DNA of 64,000 nucleotides, from NCBI GenBank assembly GCA_029931535.1, contig JAQPZY010001675.1, positions 2,384,001 through 2,448,000 of the forward strand, written 5' to 3'. This document shows positions 12,420-24,275 of this stretch, in pieces (position 1 is the stretch's first letter; each line of letters starts with the position of its first letter). This DNA is from Margaritifera margaritifera. Its lineage: Eukaryota > Mollusca > Bivalvia > Unionida > Margaritiferidae. Below the pieces are notes generated by a model that was not told where the DNA came from, made no database searches, and saw nothing but the letters and a program-made list of their open reading frames with translations. The position numbers were made by a program, and so were the translations under genes.

Positions 12420-13319
12420 GAGGATAACAATTTGAAATATATCACTATGTGGAGAAAACAAGTTGCAATAAATTAAAATATATTGTCCTGAAAGAGATAG
12501 CAAAATCTCAGAACTACAAAAACAGTTTGATGATAACTGGAAAAATATTTTAGATTCACATACATTCTTCAGACACAGATTCAATGCTTTATACACTGCT
12601 ATACCAACCTTGCAAACAGTAAGTGAAAGAGCAGACAATATTTATACCTAATCGAAGAAATGATAAACAGTGAGATAGAATCTTTGACATGGGAAAATAC
12701 ATTTTTTAAGAAATCTCGTGAAACAATCTCAACTGGAACGGTAAAGCAATGAAGAAGGCAATTGCTGAGTTTCACACAGAGATTAATAAGCCGAACGACA
12801 AGATCGCAGCTAATACTAAAACGTTTTCTGATTTGCATAAAAAGAATGATTTAACAGAGATAAATGAAAAATAAAGGATGAAAAAATGAATGAGAATGAA
12901 ACCACAATTAGATCTATGTTAACAACTTACGATGTATATATTATAAATTTGAGTCATAAATATGATAGATTCATTGAATTTTACAACAAAGTTCACACTG
13001 CTGTTAAATAATCTAAAACAGACACAAAAGCATACATTGATCGAAATGTGATCAATGCCATCAGTGTGGTACAAGGTAGTATTGACGAAATAAACAAAAG
13101 GATGTAACCAATGAGAACAAATTTAGATAATTTGAAACAAACGTTACAATCGATATATCTGCATTTAGAACTGAAGTATTTTTTTAAAATCACATTAGGT
13201 GGTAGAATCGATAAAATTACCAAAACACAAGAGATACTCAAAGCTGAAGTGAACTCAGAAAGTGGCATAAAGAGTATTGCATTGGGAGTTAGAATGGATG
13301 AACTAAAAGGTAATCAATA
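12420..13319 (+). pseudogene. Polinton coiled-coil protein, copy A
   Basis: Helical, charged segments include KISELQKQFDDNWKNILD and IDKITKTQEILKAEVNSE, interrupted by stops. The part around PTLQTVSERADNIY matches the same position in copy B (LQALQTVRDI followed by QYLQPIEQRIHAEIS). The last open segment is 13111-13320. A long coiled coil upstream of capsid genes suggests a fibre- or scaffold-like role, but that is inference from context only. Confidence 0.5.
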
Positions 13320-13584
13320 AAAACAAATATAAGTGTGATAAGAAAACTAATACTAATACCTGGATGTATACTGCTTTTTGATTTTCGACTTGTACATAGA
13401 CCAGACTCTTAACATACTTATTATATTTAAATATAGATTAGAGAAGAAATTCTTACTGAACTAATTGAACATAGAGAAATTGTGAAAAGAACATGTTAAA
13501 GTCTGAAACTACATCTCAGACATTAGTTAACAATTATTGATTTAACTATCCTTCATCACATTTTGATGAATACACGTTACACAC

Positions 13585-13990
13585 ATGGATGCTTCACAGC
13601 AATATGTCATTCAAATAAACAAATCAATTGTTATCAAGTTAAATATTGAAGTTATTATATTTGCCTCTTTTGAAAGTATTGGTTTTCAGTTGGGGTTATT
13701 GGTTAGCAGCCATCCCATCGCTTACTTATTAGAGCCCACAATACTGAGTCCAGAATATCAAGTTAGTCTATAAATTGTAAAAGAAGCACGTACATATTCT
13801 CTCGAAGAGAACACTATTTTAATAATTAAATTTAAATTAAAAACAGGATCTTTCCCACAAGCGGAAAGAAACAGCAACCTTGCAACAGTACCTCAGTTTG
13901 TTATTCATAAATACAGAATAATAAAATCGCTAAATCAGCAGTTATGATTCTAATAGCAATGCAATTACAGCAAGTAACTTTCAGTTCAAA
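13585..13990 (+). pseudogene. Unassigned Polinton structural gene, copy A
   Basis: An open segment at 13585-13773 and its continuation after a stop (about 13775-13920) show beta-rich composition (VIQINKSIVIKLNIEV, TILIIKFKLKTGSF). It lies between the coiled-coil and small-protein genes, as does the decayed 36.5-37.0 kb region in copy B. No fold can be assigned by eye. A minor capsid or fibre-knob role is speculative. Confidence 0.35.
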
Positions 13991-14040
13991 TTACAAAATC
14001 CAGATAGAGCTGCTGGTGTTCGAATTAGACAATTAGACAC

Positions 14041-14400
14041 TACAAAACACTCGAACAGTACCAGAGAAACACTAAAACATTAAATGAAAATATATCAAAG
14101 ACACTTGACTACGTGAATGAAAGATTGAGAGAACAACGTTTGTTGACACAGTGCTTAAACAACCTGGATGATGATAGCATAACTTATTTAAGAGATCCTG
14201 ACGGTAAGACAATACTTGGAAAACAAAGGCAACATAAACTAAATGATTGTTACCAACCTTCTGATAGCCGAGTAAAATGCGAATACATATTCACTGCACT
14301 TGTGATGGGTTTTATGATGCTGCTTATAAATTTGTTTATGTTATTCTTCGTTTTGTTTTTTTTTTGTGTGTGTGAAAAACTCGTTTTCGTAGAATATTAA
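14041..14400 (+). pseudogene. Small conserved Polinton protein, copy A
   Basis: The open segment from 14113 contains VNERLREQRLLTQCLNNLDD and then KQRQHKLNDCYQPSDSR. This matches the copy B gene (LNEILREQGLLTKNLNNLDV followed by QPKLNDFYQPSGKQ). The N-terminal hydrophobic part seen in copy B is not visible here, and the C-terminus runs into a T-rich hydrophobic extension that is probably read-through. Function is unknown; its place directly before the capsid-like gene suggests a minor virion component. Confidence 0.5.
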
Positions 14401-14440
14401 TAGAATATCGTTGTACTGTTAATACATAACTCCTAATAAT

Positions 14441-15700
14441 CAGGAAAAGAAACCGGAAGGAGTTAAACACTTTAATCCAACTCGTAATTTATTACATGCA
14501 CACCGAGCAACATTAAACAAGAACAAACTTTACAGATACCAATACCAAAGCTAACTCGAAATATATTGATTATACCGGGTAGTTTCATAGTGTCGTTTGA
14601 GATGAAGGTTAACAATTCAGTGGTAAAAAATTTGGGTAGAACGCTTGTAAAGGAAAACACCATATCATGCCAAGCGATGATATTTTCAAGTTAAATAACT
14701 ACAACATTTTCATGGTATACAAAGATATGTGTTTACTATTTCTGGTAGAACAAACATGATTGAACAAGTATAATGAGTGAAAATATTTATAAAGCTACGA
14801 GCAATGAGCAAAATACCGGTACTGAAGCTGCACTGTTTCTGGTGTCTGGAACAGCGTTAAGAATGCCACTTGACTTCCTGATACAAACAGATCATTGTCC
14901 ATTGTATCCATGTGCTCTTCCTTGGGATTTTAAAGGGAACATTACATTTACAAAAGCAGCTGAAGTGATAGATGGAGGAACTCAGGTCTACACTTGCCTA
15001 CAGCACGATACGATTACCTCTGAATCAATTGAGCAATCAGTTAATAATAATTGCAAAAATGGAATTGCTTTCTTGTACAACTACATCACTGTGGAGAGAA
15101 TCATTGACATAGCAGCCAATACAGCTTTAACAAACCTCACACTTACCGGTAATTTTCTCAAGATTGGTTTGGTTTTGTTCTGTACGGCACATCAACACAA
15201 GTAGATTATTTAGTGCCAAGGCAATTGGAGTAAAGTGCCTCCCAGGATTTAGTTTAAAGGGTATTTGGATACTGTGCAAACAATAGTGGTGAAAGTAATC
15301 TGAAAAAGTTTTACAACTCAGCAATAGAAACAATATCGGCACTATGTAAGTCTGCCAAACGTGGTTTATTCTGAGGGTTTTGAATTGATACAACAGCTTA
15401 GAGAATCTACTAAGTATTTCGTCGATGAACAATAAAAACTTCAGAAATTAGTAATTTAAGTGTTAAAGTTTTTTACACTAACAATCACTGCATATGACTT
15501 TACTTCAGAAATACGCACGATAAAACATTGCATGGTAGCGATCTTAAATTAACCAACGTACAACAAGGGATCCACTTTCATAACAATAGAAAAGAAAATG
15601 TACATGCTCACAAAATGTATATTTACTTTGTATCTGATGGCCAGGTAAATATTCAAAACAATCATTTCAGGTCAGTTCTCCGTAATTATGTTAAAACATA
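14441..15700 (+). pseudogene. Capsid-like protein of Polinton, copy A
   Basis: The N-terminal part (about 14441-14660) has IPKLTRNILIIPGSFIVSFE and NLGRTLVKENTI in different frames. Then come VYKDM (about 14715) and the long open segment 14773-15204. That segment carries ENIYKATSNEQNTGTEAA, MPLDFLIQTDHCPLYPCALP and a C-terminal block that aligns with copy B. The last recognisable part is SLPNVVYSEGFELIQQL at about 15345. The pattern matches a family I associate with invertebrate Polinton major capsid (double jelly-roll) proteins. The assignment needs a profile search. At least four frame breaks are present. Confidence 0.5.
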
Positions 15701-15779
15701 AATAAATGTATTTGAAAGAAACTCATAGCATGATAATTTGTGGAGTAACTAATTGTCGAACACAATGTTTGCACAATAT

Positions 15780-16905
15780 CTGATAGAGACTGAATATGAA
15801 GACCTTTTCAATAACATCGTTATAATCTGTTTCACTTTCTGAGCAACAAGACTTAGGATAAAATGTGGTTACTCAATGATGAAAAGGTGATTGTGATATA
15901 TCCTGACGATAAATTAGATAAGTGGTTATAATTACTGATTAATATGTACCAATAGACCAGTACTTTCCTTCCTGGTTAGTATGTACCAATAAACTAGTAC
16001 TTTCCTTCCTGATTAATATGTATCAATAAAACATTACTTTGCCTCCTGATTAATATGGGCCAATAAACCAGTATTTTGCTTCTAATTGATGATTGTAGGA
16101 ATCTTGATGACCTAAAGTAAAGTACAAGTCATACAGGTCATGTAGGCGTTCAGTACCGACTATTTCACTAATGGGTGTCATTGTTTAGAATTTGATTACA
16201 CATACCTTTAAATGGCGATTATTCACATTATTTCGATTCTCATACGGCAATTTCAATGTTAAAGTACGTGGACATTTTTGGACGAGATCAATCTAAAAGT
16301 GTGATCCAGTACAAACCGGATTGAATGTCGCGCGCTGTGATATCACAATGAAAGCTGCGCGTGTTGAAAAAGAATCGTCCTACCCTGTCATTGTTATGAT
16401 AGACCTGACGTCGTCTTTTCTTGACCCAGTTTAGTACCTGGCCACCATTGTAAAAGTCCATAGCGATCAATAATTTTCCTCTGGAAGTTTTTGATGACAT
16501 TTAAGGTACAGAGCATTCAACAGTCATGACTGAATACACTTTGGTCAAACTATATTGGTATTAATGTTTAAACAACAATTAATATTTAATTTAATTTGAG
16601 TAAATGAACCAGCATGACCACTTTGACATATACTTTAGAAAGCAACTGACCTAACTAGATGTTGAAAATCAGTACGGGTAATTGAGGAAAGATACAATTC
16701 TGTGGTCAAAGATTTTAGAGACAATACGCGTATTTTGGTTGTCTCCTATATCAAAGACAAAAAGCAATGGAAACTATCTTTAGTGACAAAGATCTCATCA
16801 CACATCATGATGCACAAAGAGAGATTGTTGATACTTTGAAGCAAAACCAAAAGAGGAAACTTTTAATGAAACTTATCTTTCCTTTTCATTACAAGGTACT
16901 TACGT
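15780..16905 (+). pseudogene. Polinton packaging ATPase, copy A, split
   Basis: The middle part is recognisable at about 15878-15945 (EKVIVIYPDDKLDKWL, matching VEVIVDPCENVDKWL in copy B). The C-terminal part is at about 16670-16900 (VKDFRDNTRILVVSYIKDKK, then AQREIVDTLKQNQKRKLLMK). Between them lie a 4 x 37 bp tandem repeat and about 540 bp of unrelated sequence. The Walker A and B region is lost. Membership of the FtsK/HerA-type (A32-like) packaging ATPase family rests on the better preserved copy B. Confidence 0.55.
15936..16085. repeat. Tandem repeat, 4 x 37 bp
   Basis: Four diverged units of the form GATTAATATGTACCAATAAA...TTCCTTCCT begin at about 15936, 15974, 16011 and 16048. The first unit overlaps the last readable codons of the ATPase fragment (LLINMYQ), so the array grew out of the dead gene. 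Confidence 0.8.
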
Positions 16906-18217
16906 GTCCGTAAGGTAATTAGCGTTGATCATCGTAAGATCTCAATATACCTTTGTTTATTTTGATGCTATGCGTCTCGTGATCGTATGACATGAAATAA
17001 TTAATCTCTTGATACTTTTCTTTGTGATTAAATAAGCAAGCTTTGTAAATCACAAGTTTTAAATTCACTTTTGTCACACATTTTTGGAGCCTTGGCATAT
17101 TTTCTTCTCATCTTTATCAATCCTGAATAAATAACATTTTCATCCTAACCCACATAACTCTCTAACTGGTGCGACTTTTAACTCGTCCTGGAAAAGTATT
17201 TATCTGTGACGACACCAAACTGGACAGATCTTTTATTCCATCTCTGTAGCTATTAGGACTAAACAATATGATTAACATGTCAACGTCTTTTACTTTCTCT
17301 GTCGCAGCTGAACTTGTACAGAAGTGCAAGCCCTCCAGAAACTTTGCTAAAGTTACATGGTCCAGAACGAAAGTTATTATGCAAAGTCATTTTCTTCTTT
17401 CAGTCATAGTGACCTTTTCCTATGACCTTTTGACCCCAAAATCAATAGGTTTTGTTCTTCCCCAACATGCAAATCATTGAGAAATTTTGGTGAAGGGAAC
17501 TCAAAAGCGATGCCATTTTCAACTTGAAAAGGTGTTTTTGTCGAAACGGGGTTCAACAGCGTTTGTATTTCTTTACTTTCTATCAGTGTATATATAGGAA
17601 AAGGAATTTTGATCCAAATAAAATTACGTTTCTCTTTTCGTCTCTCTTGTCTTTCATTTTTAAACAATATAATGGTATGCATTGTTGTCTTTTATCATTT
17701 TGTTTGATTATAATGGTCAACAGCCAAAATGCTTCCACAATAAATGTTGTCAAACTTTACTAATTCTGGGTCACCGAGAACGAAAATGATGCTTAAAATT
17801 GTTGATTGGCTCTAGTTTTAAAGATATTATACTGGTTCAATATATACGACCCTTGACTTGGGAATGGCGGAGGATAAGCGAGTTATAAAAAGAAGAGATC
17901 TCAATTTAAACCAGAAATGACTAAAATACATCTTTGACTGGATCTATCAATAAATCTATGACTGGGTTTGGACAGTACATGCTTTTTAGGCAAAACAATG
18001 ATTGATACAATCTGAAGCTGGTATTGCGTCATACATGGTATGAATTGCATCATGTTCCTAGAAGTCATGGATGATGCAATCATAACTAAGCTTACATCAC
18101 TCTGCTGAAGAAATTGCCCTATATCAGCAGTACAAATCATACAGTGTCGTGCTCTCTTATTTGTCAGTGTTTGATTTTGCAAAGGGACACATTTCTGTTT
18201 AGCCAAAGTGAGCAGAG
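16906..18217. other. Non-coding stretch, dispersed-repeat-like
   Basis: No gene is recognised. The part at about 17230-17780 (GTGACCTTTTCC, GACCTTTTGACCCC, CCCCAACATGCAAA) has the look of a dispersed repeat common in bivalve intergenic DNA. I cannot confirm that without a search. Confidence 0.45.
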
Positions 18218-19911
18218 ATGCCTCGTACTTGTGTGAACAATGCAGATAACTTCTGCTATGTTTATGGTGAAGTGACTTTTGCATCACAAAAGCGCAGTAT
18301 AACCACTATGGTTAAGAAATCCTATCACCTTTATTTTGGCTGCAAAATTGGAAATCAGGACAAGATGTGGGCCCCACACATATGCTGCAACACTTGTGCA
18401 ACAAATCTTCGCCAGTGGTTGAACAGGAAAAGGAAATCTATGCCTTTTGCAGTGCCAAAGATTTGGAGAGAGCCAACAGATCATATCAGCAATTGTTATT
18501 TCTGCATGGTGCCTCCAGTTGGGAAAGGTGTGTCAAAGAAGAAAAAGTAGACTGTGCACTATCCAAACATTCCGTCAGCTATACGCCCAGTACCCCACGG
18601 AGAAGGACTGCCGGTTCCTGATGCATCAGAATCATTCTCACTTGAGTCAGACGAGGAAACGTAAGAGTATGAAACTTCTAGTCCTGAATCATCAATGTCA
18701 CATGACCCATATTTTCTCCCATCCTCCTCCTCTGAACCACACCTCATAACACACGGTGAACTGAATGACCTTGTCAGGGATTTGGAACTACCCAAGAGTA
18801 AGGCAGAGCTGTTGGGCTCCAGACTACAGCAGTGGAATCTCCTGGCAGGTGATGTTAGGGTTTCCATGTTCCGTGACCGTCAAAAGGATCTTGCCACATT
18901 CTTCTTCATGGAAGGTGATCTTGTAGCCTGCAACAACATCGATGGTGTGATGGCAGCCCTCAACATCGTTCATGACCCAGATGAGTGGAGACTGTTCATT
19001 GATTCATCGAAGACGAGTCTTAAAGCTGTTTTGCTGCATAATGGCAGTGTTTTGCCATCAATTCCAGTTGGTCATGCAGTCCATATGAAGGAAACCTATG
19101 AAAACATGAAACAACGTTTGAGGTGCATAAACTATGACCTACATCAGTGGCAGCTTTGTGGCGATTTCAAGGTTCTTGCTCTCTTGCTTGGTCTGCAGAT
19201 TGGATACACAAAGTACTGCTGTTTCTCTGCGAATGAAATAGTCTTGCGAGAGATTCCCACTACATCAAGAGAGATTGGCCACTCCGACAGTCATTTGAGC
19301 CTGGGATGAAAAGTGTTCAGCATCCACCACTTGTTGAATCAAGGAAGATTTTGTTACCACCCTTGCACATCAAGCTGGGTCTGATGAAGAACTTTGTCAA
19401 GGCCATGGACAAAACACAAGCAGCTTTCAAGTACCTCAGTGGAAAATGTCCAAGGTTAAGTGGAGAAAAAAGATAAAGGAAGGTGTCTTTGTTGGTCCTC
19501 AGATTCGTGAACTTCTTCGAGATGATGCATTTCACCGTGCACTGCGTGGCAAGGAAAAGACGGCATGGAAAGCCTTCCAGTTAGTGGCAACAAATTTTCT
19601 CGGAAACAACAAGGCAGACAACTACAGGGAGTTGGTGGAAAACCTACTCAAGGTATACAAAAGCCTTGGTTGCAACATGTCACTAAAGATACATTTTTTG
19701 CACTCTCATCTAGATGTTTTTCCACCGAACTACGGAACAGTGAGCGACGAGCACGGCGAGCGATTTCACCAGGAGATTGCAACAATGGAGAAACGCTATC
19801 AGGGCAATCGACCCCATCAGTGCTTGCAGACTATTGCTGGACAGTGACAAGAGATGCTAGATTTAATGAATACAAGAGACAAGCCAAGAAGCGCCGAGTA
19901 GACACTGAATA
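18218..19911 (+). pseudogene. Conserved uncharacterised multi-copy invertebrate protein, broken
   Basis: Intronless and roughly 560 codons long. The N-terminus (18218 on, MPRTCVNNADNFCYVYGEVT) has paired Cys/His suggesting a zinc-binding region: HICCNTC at about residues 53-59 and CYFC at 92-95. A Ser/Glu-rich linker follows. The well-kept core (18695-19225) includes EWRLFIDSSKTSLKAVLLHN and HAVHMKETYENMKQ. The C-terminal part carries HIKLGLMKNFVKAMD (about 19365), KIKEGVFVGPQIRELL and SDEHGERFHQEI. In-frame stops are at about 18548 and 18671, with frameshifts near 19225, 19465 and 19800. I recognise this as a protein seen in many near-identical unnamed copies in arthropods and other invertebrates, probably transposon-linked. 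Its biochemical role is unknown. Confidence 0.7.
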
Positions 19912-20407
19912 AGGACTAAACTATGTACTTATATATACATAATAGTTTATTTACTTTTGTTTCAATATATTTTTTATTTCTATAACACTTTTGCTGTTTT
20001 TTTAAAAGTGTTACATAAACAGGATAGGTGAAATATTATCATGTAAAGCAACCATAAACACATGAAAAGACCTAGGTTTACAATTTATGATTAAAATTCT
20101 ACTATGTACACAACATACATAGACGTAAAATGTAAAAACTTAAATATCTTGGAAACAGTAGCCAATCAGTTGTTTCAATTGTCATATTTGAATTCAGCAC
20201 ATCAAAATCCCTAATAAATAGCACATTTTATCTCTGAAGCAGACGACTTCGAAAAAATTGCAGACCAGTGTTACAGAAATAGTGAACAGAAGGAGCAAAA
20301 ATTATTAACACTAAAGGTAAAACTTTGGTTGTTTATGAATTCATCAGATATATTAAAATATGAATTTTTGATGTTGCATATCAATTGTTTAAAAATTATT
20401 TGCTTAT
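19912..20407. other. Non-coding stretch, nothing recognised
   Basis: AT-rich flank after the broken gene. No repeats or frames of note. Confidence 0.5.
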
Positions 20408-20474
<67 letters not shown>

Positions 20475-20543
20475 AAATAAATAAATAAATGAACAAACGA
20501 ACGAACGAATGAATGAATGAATGAATGAATGAATGAATGAATG
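20408..20543. repeat. Compound microsatellite
   Basis: (AAT)n at about 20408-20468 passes into AAAT, GAAC and then GAAT tetranucleotide runs. Confidence 0.95.
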
Positions 20544-20754
20544 AGCTGTTCTTTGGCCATCTCTATTTTCCAAATAATGCTCTGAGTTTAATCATCATCA
20601 GCACTAGAAGTTTTTCGTTTGTTATAGTCTCGGCCCACCCCAAGCTCCTTGCAGCTCGGACCCTTTCAGAATATATCGATGCCGTAACGATAGTTTTAAC
20701 CCCTAGGTAATCTAGGTTTTAGTTAACTTTCGGAACATCCTCGTCTCTTTCCAG

Positions 20755-22020
20755 TGCGAGTCGAATGACTTCGACTCTCTGAAAGAGACTCAGAGGTAAT
20801 CGTAGTGATACTTCCCAAACTGGTAAGTTTTTTTGCGGACTAACATTTTTGGCTACATGTGCGAAAAACAGTGTTATAACATGATAGGTCTTGAAAATAA
20901 CACTCGACAACGTTTCAACAATCAATGACATATCTGCATATTTGATTTTTAATGTTATTCCTGCAACTTTGTAATGACAAAATTGAAAAAATCATTCGGT
21001 TTCAATTGTCTACAACTATTGCTTGCGTTGTTGTTAGTGAGGACACGTCATTTATTCATTGTGACTTTATGAAGTTATTATGACGTAATAACAACCATGG
21101 GCTTGAGGGCAGTTCAAGATGGCCATTATTTACATCCGAGGTTTTTTTTCTAGCATGCGATGGAAAAGGCAGATTACGTTCCGATTGCTTTAGTTCATTG
21201 TCTCCTCGGACGTGTTACATTGTTACATCATTGGTAGATTATGACGTCTGCTCACGTGCTACCATATAAAGTCATCTGCCTAGAAGTTTGGTTGGGTTTT
21301 GTGGGGTTTAACGACATTTTTCAGCACATGATAAATGGCGGCCAGTATATTTGGTGGAGGAAGAACCCAGGAAGACCCCTGGAAGAACCACCGACTTACG
21401 GGAAGCAGCTGGCAAGGTTCTCTCGTTCCGCAAATGTGCCGTCTTAGGCACAAGAGAAACATCCAAGGAGCTTTCTCACATACCCACTTTGGTTGAGCTG
21501 TGAACTCACGCGGACAGAGGTGATATGTATGAGTGATTTGTAAAGGCGAGCGATTTAGACCACTCGGCCACCAGGAGCCCCTCATCGGTCTCGAATTCCT
21601 GAAAGTAAAGAATCGTAGGAGTTTTTTTTCTTCTTTTTTTTTTTACTTTGGCATGTTATGCAAAATCTTCAGACTATGCACCAAAGACACACAAGAACAA
21701 CAATCACAGTAAATTCAATCTAATGTAAGTGTCATAAAATTATCAAAGTGTACGGTTTTCTCCATGTGGCATTTGACCACCAAATTTACAGCTTTGTGGC
21801 AGTGACATCATCGTACCAAGGGGAGGTAACCCAATGTGAAGAGAGTGGACCTGCACAGACTACATCTGCAAAGAGAATTTGCAAATAACGTCTGCTCTCT
21901 GAAAGGTTACCTCTCTTGGAGGTAGTCACAGTGATACTTTCCAAATTGGTAACCTCAAAATAATACTTTCGTTGATATTAGCGATGACACGCCATCGAGT
22001 CGTTGTGACGTAAATGAAAA
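20755..22020. repeat. Pair of diverged direct repeats flanking a SINE
   Basis: CTCTCTGAAAG...GTGATACTTCCCAAACTGGTAA (about 20775-20828) and, further on, GGACACGTCATTTATTCATTGTGAC (about 21040) recur in the same order at about 21893-22010. The SINE at 21284-21585 lies between the copies. Confidence 0.5.
21284..21585 (-). mobile_element. tRNA-derived SINE
   Basis: Read on the minus strand, the head at about 21585 has the tRNA-like sequence GGTGGCCGAGTGGTCTAAAT, with an A-box typical of class II (Leu/Ser) tRNAs. The body follows, and the tail has CCTCCACCAAATAT, GGCCGCCATTTAT and CGTTAAACCCCACAAAACCC, a 3' domain style known from metazoan SINEs. About 300 bp, apparently near full length. The overlapping frames are not genes. 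Confidence 0.7.
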
Positions 22021-22734
22021 ATACATCGATTGTAAAGACAGTACAACATCCATTATCCGGACCCATCGGGGACATAGATTTCGTCCAATTAATCGGTCGT
22101 CCGGATGATAGAATTTTGGTGAAAAGGTTGAACTGTCACTGGAAGTATCTGGATTAAGTGGGTCCGATAATCATACATTTGACTGTATATGCATCAGTAA
22201 CTAAGTGAATATTAACATTTGGTAGACATTTGACATGTTTAAGATCAGGAAAGGAGAAACAACAGCAACAACAACAACAACAAACATATTAAGAAAATAC
22301 TTTGATTAAAAACTAAAATTAATGATAAGATTTTACGTTTGCGCCTCACACTTATCGGAGATAAATTCGGACTATTCATGATAGAATGATAACATAGGTG
22401 TGATAGACTGCCATTTTATGTGTGGTCTTGTGAATAAAACTTTCAAAGGGCTTTGATCAAGGTGAACTAGGCTGACATGGATTCTATTCACTCCTGTGCC
22501 TGTATGTGATTAACTTTTATCACCCGTTAAGTCACAATTGATTGTTGATAGACAGTTAATTATGTAAGCTTGGACTACAGAATGCATTTGATCGGACCGT
22601 TATGAATCTTAAGTCCAGCATGATGGGTCAAAAGCACGAAATATTAGTACTTGCTTCAAAGATGGTGGTTGATAGTTATCTACGGTCTCACGAGCACTGA
22701 ACGTTTGATGCAGTTGTCAGATATCCAAACTCGA
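22021..22734. other. Non-coding stretch, nothing recognised
   Basis: Includes a short CAACAA run near 22262-22285. No gene is seen. Confidence 0.5.
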
Positions 22735-24275
22735 TGACAAATAATTTAATTTCAAGACCCGTTTCGGAAAAACCGTTCTGGAACACGCTGACCAATCCGA
22801 GATACAGTGTTTGCAATCAGACAAATTGTTTAATGCGAATTAAAAGCATCAGTAGTGGTAAGTGGTAACCTGGGGACAATTGGAATTTAACATGGACAAA
22901 AATGACACTCCGGGGGAAAAGGAATTTAATATTGAAATCACTCTCTGGGACCAAGGGGAAATGTAATGGTAACATTAACATGAGATTTCCCATTGTCCCT
23001 AGAAATGTTTTACAAACATGTCACTCTGGGGATAATGGGAATTTAACATAGGCCAGGTGGGACCCCCTGGGACAATGTAAATTTAACATAGGCCAGGTGG
23101 AACCCTCTGTGGACAATGAGAATTTAATATTAGGCCGCCATTTTGAGAATTTATAGGGACAAGAGAAATGTAATGTTAAAAATGTTCACAGGTTGAACAT
23201 GATGAGTCTGTATGGTAACAAGGAAAAACGTAATGTTAAAAACGTCCATAGGTTTAGGATACACTTTAACTGACTAACACCCAGTCATGTGCTATCAATT
23301 ACCATCACATTTACTATCCATCGCCCAGTTATCTACTATTCATACAACGCCGTTGTATGGACCAGTACCCATTGATCTAATATCCAATACCCAGTTATGT
23401 ATTATCCATCACCCCCACTATGCACAAACATAACCTTCTATAGATATTAAACAGATCGAAGAGAAGAACAAACACGCACTTAAGGACAGGCATTGGCTTG
23501 CTTTTACAATCTAAACATAAACATAACCGTTATAAATCCTGTATGGAGCCAAGTGTTATTTAGAATGTGTAATATCGTTTTTGATTTTGCCGTCCTAGTG
23601 AGGCACATTTGTTTCTTCGTTTTTGACAAATTTACGATTTTACACCATAGACTTATTATACTGACTGGCCTTTAAATTTGCCACAATGTCAAACTAAGTC
23701 AGAATTTGGCGCTAAGCTAAGGTTACTTGTAAGGTTTTGACATCGAAGTTATGCATCGTATATATTAAACAGGATGGAGAGAAGAACACAAACACATGCT
23801 AAAGAACAGGCTTACTGTTACAATCCAAACACAAACATATCTTTTATAAATCCTGTATGAAGCCAAGGGAGTTTAGAATTGTTTTGTGACACTGTATTCG
23901 TTTTTGCCGTCCTAGGTATAATTCTCCTACTAAAATGCTATCCATTGTTTGCTTGACAAAACATATTGGTAGAAGGTGTGTTGCAATGCCAATGCTTTAT
24001 GAAGTAGATTTGAGTTTTTCAATTTGTTGCAAATTGACGTTTTTCCCACCCCTAGATTTTAGTTAACTTGACAGACATTACCCAATTTGAGTTCACTTTC
24101 TTACAGATGTGCTTGTTTTTATTTAATAAGAGGAGCGAAATTTGACCTAGGAGCTGTTGAGACCAAAGTTAAATTTGCCACATTGTCAATCTAAGTCAGA
24201 CTTTGGCGCGAAGCTAAGGTTTCTTTTACTGTAAGGTTTTGACATTTTTCTGTTCAAGTTTGAAAATGGCTGAAC

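Larger units (their letters stand above)
12420..16905 (+). mobile_element. Polinton (Maverick) relic A
   Basis: A plus-strand series of decayed genes in the same order as the structural block of relic B: coiled-coil protein, unassigned structural protein, small conserved protein, capsid-like protein, packaging ATPase. The polymerase and integrase are missing. The two relics are clearly related at protein level but diverged in DNA. Ends are not defined, and no terminal inverted repeats were found. Confidence 0.7.

Noticed and set aside
16288..16500. Minus-strand frame between the ATPase halves as a gene
   Set aside because: No recognisable domain; it lies in sequence separating two parts of the broken ATPase and is probably inserted DNA.
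17404..17763. Overlapping open frames on both strands
   Set aside because: They lie in a dispersed-repeat-like stretch; neither shows a recognisable domain.
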